A DNA stretch of 8,272 bases from an uncultured Clostridia bacterium (GTDB lineage Bacteria > Bacillota > Clostridia > Oscillospirales > Ruminococcaceae). The stretch lies in NCBI GenBank assembly GCA_946535685.1, contig CAMNDR010000026.1:1-8272 (forward strand), in the 5' to 3' direction. This document shows, piece after piece, positions 5,560 to 8,272 of this stretch (positions are counted from its first letter, which is position 1; each line of letters starts with the position of its first letter). The position numbers and the translations under genes are program-made. The notes under the pieces were generated by a model. It saw nothing but the letters and a program-made list of their open reading frames with translations. It was not told where the DNA came from and made no database searches.

Positions 5560-6035
5560 AGATCCACTATGCTACATGCACCCGTGAGTACGAGGCGGAG
5601 TACGGCGTGATCCGCCTGAACATCGACATCAATCTGCTGCACCGTGTAAAGGGATCCCTGCAGAAGGTCAAGGCGATGATGGCGGAGTACCCTGGTAACC
5701 TGACCGTAGAGACCGCCATCGAGCTGGACTGGAAGATCAAGCAGCTCCTGAATGATACCTTCGGCACGGACATCAGTGCGGCGGCGTTCGGCGGGGCGAA
5801 CATTTTCGCCGAAACGGAGAGCGGCAAGTTTCTGTTCGAGGAATTTTTTGCGGCATTCCTGCCTGTGCTGAAGCACGACATCGAGACTGCTTTCCCGCAG
5901 AAGGATCCGGCGGTCCGGCCGGAGGCGGCAAAGTATCTCCTGCCTGAAGCGCAGCCGAAGTCTGATCCGGGGATTGACATCGCTGCTATGACTGCGGAGC
6001 AGAAGAGTGCGCTGCTGAAAGCGCTGCTCACATGA
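5556..6035 (+). CDS. Tail assembly chaperone (first of the pair)
   Basis: A 159-residue helical protein that begins in the ATGA overlap with the terminator gene; GAGGA at 5545-5549 is six bases upstream. A short N-terminal beta segment (EYGVIRLNIDINL) leads to a long helix (HRVKGSLQKVKAMMAEY), a second helix with LDWKIKQLLNDTFG, then AFGGANIFAETESGKFLFEEFFAAF. The pattern of a ...DTFGTD... segment followed by an acidic Phe-rich helix recalls the DUF6673-type tail chaperones that coat the tape measure protein during tail assembly. The C-terminal 40 residues are Pro/Glu-rich and probably flexible. It overlaps the Gp15 gene by four bases, in the -1 frame. Chaperone pairs in other phages are often joined by frameshifting; no slippery heptamer is seen here. 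Confidence 0.72.
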   Translation: MKIHYATCTREYEAEYGVIRLNIDINLLHRVKGSLQKVKAMMAEYPGNLTVETAIELDWKIKQLLNDTFGTDISAAAFGGANIFAETESGKFLFEEFFAAFLPVLKHDIETAFPQKDPAVRPEAAKYLLPEAQPKSDPGIDIAAMTAEQKSALLKALLT

Positions 6036-6595
6036 TCGGGGAACTCCCGACAACGCTCCCGGTCGGAGGAGAAATGCTCCCCATCCGGACGGACTTCCGG
6101 GTGATCCTTGGCATCTATGCAGCATGGAACGATCCGGAGCTGACGAGGGAGGAACAATGCCTGATCTGCATCAGCAATCTCTATGAACATCCGGAGCAGA
6201 TCACAGAAGAAAACGCACAGGAAGCGGTAGAACAGGCATACAGATTCTGCGCAGGCGGTAAAGATCAGCCGGAATCTGCCAGTGCCAGCCTGCGCCTGTT
6301 TGACTGGGAGCAGGATGAGCGGCTGCTGTTCCCGGCGATCAACAAGGCAGCCGGCTGTGAAACAAGGTCGCTGCCGTATCTGCACTGGTGGTCGTTTCTT
6401 GGACTGTTCGGTGAGATCGGGGACGGCCTATTTTCGCAGATACTCAGCATCCGCTCGAAACGAGCCAAACACAAAACGCTCGAAAAATGGGAGCTTGAGT
6501 ACTACCGGGAACACAAGGAACTCATCGACCTGAAACCCCGGTACAGCAAGGAAGAACAGGCAGAGCGTGACAGGATCAACGCGCTGCTCGACTGA
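6032..6595 (+). CDS. Tail assembly protein, Gp15 family
   Basis: A 187-residue protein with clear Gp15 family signs: N-terminal MLPIRTDFRVILGIYAAW, acidic helices with LTREEQCLICISNLYEHPEQI, a central LFDWEQDERLLFPAI, and the highly characteristic LHWWSFLGLFGEIGDGLFSQ, then ISIRSKRAKHKTLEKW-like residues and EHKELIDLK. Gp15 proteins occupy the second tail-chaperone position ahead of the tape measure in many Bacillota siphophages and are thought to help load tail tube protein around it. The start is the ATG in the four-base overlap with the upstream chaperone. The length is normal. What is odd is that the tail tube gene comes after it, whereas it usually precedes the chaperone pair. Confidence 0.9.
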   Translation: MIGELPTTLPVGGEMLPIRTDFRVILGIYAAWNDPELTREEQCLICISNLYEHPEQITEENAQEAVEQAYRFCAGGKDQPESASASLRLFDWEQDERLLFPAINKAAGCETRSLPYLHWWSFLGLFGEIGDGLFSQILSIRSKRAKHKTLEKWELEYYREHKELIDLKPRYSKEEQAERDRINALLD

Positions 6596-6610
6596 TAGGA
6601 GGAATCAAAT

Positions 6611-7156
6611 ATGGATAAGGCAGAAAGAAAGTATCTGGCGCATTATCTCGATGCAAATCCGCTCGGTGATCCGTCTGAGGCGGTCACTAACTCGACCAAC
6701 TACGTCCGTCTGGGCAAGGATCTCGAGGAGTACAACGAGGCGCTGAACCCTGACGTAACAATCACCAAGAACATCCTCGGCGAAAACAACGTCACCCACA
6801 ACGGCTTCGACGTATCGTCTGACGTGGATCCGTTCTACGTATATCTGGACAGCAGCGGCGATCCTGACGAGCTGGCGGAGAAGATCATGTATATCGCCAA
6901 CAACCGCATGACCAACACTGGCTGCAAGACCACTAAGGTCGATGTACTTGTCAACGCATCCGGCACAGTGCTGTGGGCGTACCAGGAAGAGGTTCTCGTC
7001 GTGCCGAGTTCGCTCGGCGGCAACACCTCGGGCGTGCAGGTACCGTTCACGCTGCACAACTGCGGCTCCCGCGTCAAGGGTACGTGGAATACGTCCACCA
7101 AGACCTTCACACCGGACAGCCAGAGTAGCAGCGGAAGCGGCAGCGGCACGAGCTGA
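6611..7156 (+). CDS. Major tail (tail tube) protein
   Basis: A 181-residue protein; AGGAGG at 6597-6602 is eight bases before ATG 6611. The motifs YLAHYLDANPL, YVRLGKDLEEYNEALNPDV, KNILGENNV, SSDVDPFYVYLDSSGDPD and the C-terminal GVQVPFTLHNCGSRVKGTW..TKTFTPD are the typical sequence of a phage tube protein of the lambda gpV/HK97 tail fold, which polymerises into the tail tube around the tape measure. The last dozen residues are a Ser/Gly-rich tail (SQSSSGSGSGTS), a flexible end where related phages may carry an extra domain; none is present here. It lies between the Gp15 gene and the tape measure gene, with 15-base and 32-base gaps, and its own strong ribosome site suits a protein needed in many copies. 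Confidence 0.88.
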   Translation: MDKAERKYLAHYLDANPLGDPSEAVTNSTNYVRLGKDLEEYNEALNPDVTITKNILGENNVTHNGFDVSSDVDPFYVYLDSSGDPDELAEKIMYIANNRMTNTGCKTTKVDVLVNASGTVLWAYQEEVLVVPSSLGGNTSGVQVPFTLHNCGSRVKGTWNTSTKTFTPDSQSSSGSGSGTS

Positions 7157-7188
7157 TATTTTTAGAAATAACAAGGAGGTGATGCGCC

Positions 7189-8272
7189 GTGACTGATGGT
7201 TTTCTGAACTTTAACACGCAGCTCAATACTAAGGGCTTCGTCAACGGTCTCAGGACAGTCGGAGACGGCCTCGGCAAACTCAAGGGCGTACTCGGCAGCA
7301 TCGCCTCTCTGGCTGGTGTAGCGTTTAGTACGGCGGGTGTTGTCGCCTTTGCTAAGGCAACACAGGAACTGTACAATACGCAGCTCGAGGCAGAGACAAA
7401 GCTCGAGACGATCCTCGGCAGGAATCTCGGTGCTACGCAGGAGCAGATCGACGCCACGAAGCAGTGGGCGTCCGAGCTGCAGAAGGTCGGCGTGATCGGT
7501 GATGAGATCCAGCTCTCTGGCTTGCAGGAGCTGTCCACCTACATCGAGAACGCAGACTCCCTGCGGAAAATGAACGAAGTGCTGAACGACATGCTGGCGC
7601 AGCAGTACGGTCTTAACGCCACGGCAGAGAGCGCAGTGACGATCTCGACCATGCTCGGCAAGGTACTCGAAGGTCAGACCTCGGCGCTCTCCCGCTATGG
7701 CTACAGCTTTACCGAAGCGCAGGAGCAGATGCTCAAATTCGGCACCGAGGAGCAGAAAGTTGCGACCCTTGCGGATGTTGTGGAAGCATCCGTCGGAGGC
7801 GTCAATGAGGCGCTTGCACGGACTCCAGCCGGACGCATCAAGCAGCTCAGCAATGCCTACGGCGATGTCAAGGAGCGCATCGGTGAGGCTTTTACAAATC
7901 TCGAGTATATGCTGCTTCCATCTGTCGAGGGACTTGTCGGAGCGCTCGGCAGAGCGGCTGACTATGCCGTCACGCTGACGGAGCGGCTCGCTGCGACGTT
8001 TGGCATCGAGTTGAACAACACCGCAGCAGTCGCTGGCTCGATCACTGACAGCATCGAAGAGCAGGAAGCTCTGACAGATGCGGTCAACGAAACCGCAGAG
8101 GCGCAGGAGAACTACCTCGCCGGGTTCGACAAGATCACCAAGCTCGGCGATGATAAGACTGGCAAGTCTGAGGACACTGTCACTGAGACGGTTGTCCCGG
8201 AGCTGTCTGACGGCGTACTGGTGCAGTCCGCTCAGGAGACAGCCGACAAAGTGCAGGAAATCTTCCGGGGGC
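7189..8272 (+). CDS. Tape measure protein (3' partial, N-terminal 361 residues)
   Basis: An open frame runs from GTG 7189 through the window end. AAGGAGGTGAT at 7173-7183 nearly matches the full anti-Shine-Dalgarno sequence; neighbouring ATGs (7182, 7196) are in other frames. The start reads TDGFLNFNTQLNTKGFVNGL, a common tape measure N-terminus. A hydrophobic stretch follows at about residues 33-52 (LGSIASLAGVAFSTAGVVAF), then long helical repeats: AETKLETILG, STYIENADSLRKMNEVLNDML, LEGQTSALSRYGYSFTEAQ and ARTPAGRIKQLSNAYGDVKE, the last two being hallmark segments of phage tape measures. This protein sets tail length, threads through the tube and aids DNA entry. Tape measures are usually 700-1,500 or more residues, so most of it lies beyond the window. 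Its start downstream of the chaperones and tube gene supports the call. Confidence 0.92.
   Translation, partial: MTDGFLNFNTQLNTKGFVNGLRTVGDGLGKLKGVLGSIASLAGVAFSTAGVVAFAKATQELYNTQLEAETKLETILGRNLGATQEQIDATKQWASELQKVGVIGDEIQLSGLQELSTYIENADSLRKMNEVLNDMLAQQYGLNATAESAVTISTMLGKVLEGQTSALSRYGYSFTEAQEQMLKFGTEEQKVATLADVVEASVGGVNEALARTPAGRIKQLSNAYGDVKERIGEAFTNLEYMLLPSVEGLVGALGRAADYAVTLTERLAATFGIELNNTAAVAGSITDSIEEQEALTDAVNETAEAQENYLAGFDKITKLGDDKTGKSEDTVTETVVPELSDGVLVQSAQETADKVQEIFRG

Noticed and set aside
5978..6035. Possible -1 frameshift joining the chaperone to Gp15
   Set aside because: The -1 frame is open from 5978, but no X-XXY-YYZ slippery heptamer is present and Gp15 has its own ATG in the four-base overlap, so simple coupling is enough.
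5567..6385. Minus-strand open frame of 272 codons over the chaperone and Gp15 genes
   Set aside because: Antisense shadow of two recognisable phage genes, without recognisable domains and rich in Cys/Ser/Arg as expected of a shadow.
6942..7196. Plus-strand open frame of 84 codons over the tail tube end and the tape measure ribosome site
   Set aside because: Arg/Ser-rich shadow of the tail tube gene in another frame, with no start signal.

Overview
The window is the head-to-tail morphogenesis block of a long-tailed (siphovirus-type) phage or prophage, all on the + strand. The host is probably a Bacillota member, perhaps a gut Clostridia/Oscillospiraceae relative. This rests on strong GGAGG-type ribosome sites, GC-rich coding sequence and the phage families present (Phage_min_cap2, Phage_GP20, Minor_capsid_2/3-like, Gp15). 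No integrase, repressor or host gene is visible, so lysogeny and host are inferred. All family calls come from sequence recognition; no search was run.

Layout. 1-1192 is the 3' part of a minor capsid protein 2 gene whose last ~150 codons are a foreign-looking, AT-richer zinc-metallopeptidase-like domain (HECAH motif). 1182-1364 is a small zinc-ribbon gene overlapping its end, followed at once by an intrinsic terminator. 1407-2031 holds three tiny genes (one crAss001_48-like, two Cys-rich). 2032-2191 is a 160-base non-coding leader with an imperfect hairpin and a second intrinsic terminator. 2192-3917 encodes the Gp20-type scaffold and an HK97-fold major capsid protein with a C-terminal Ig/carboxypeptidase-regulatory-like domain. 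3920-5559 encodes four neck proteins: gp6-like connector, DUF6751-like protein, Minor_capsid_2-like protein and tail terminator. 5556-6595 encodes the two tail assembly chaperones, 6611-7156 the tail tube protein, and 7189 to the window end the start of the tape measure protein. There is no gene-free stretch over 300 bases.

How it fits together. The structural genes are tightly packed with ATGA-type or short overlaps, as expected of one late operon. Portal and terminase should lie just upstream, the rest of the tape measure and the tail tip downstream.

Most notable. The 3' end of the minor capsid gene looks like a self-contained cassette. A consensus sigma-70/sigma-A promoter (TTGACA, 17-base spacer, TATAAT, extended -10 TG) lies inside the coding sequence exactly where GC falls and the capsid domain ends. 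It is followed by the HECAH domain, the overlapping zinc-ribbon gene and the terminator. This resembles the phage-encoded polymorphic toxin arrangement (head protein fused to a variable C-terminal effector plus a small partner gene), with an embedded promoter that could express the partner, and possibly the free effector domain, independently of the late operon. The toxin/immunity role is an inference.
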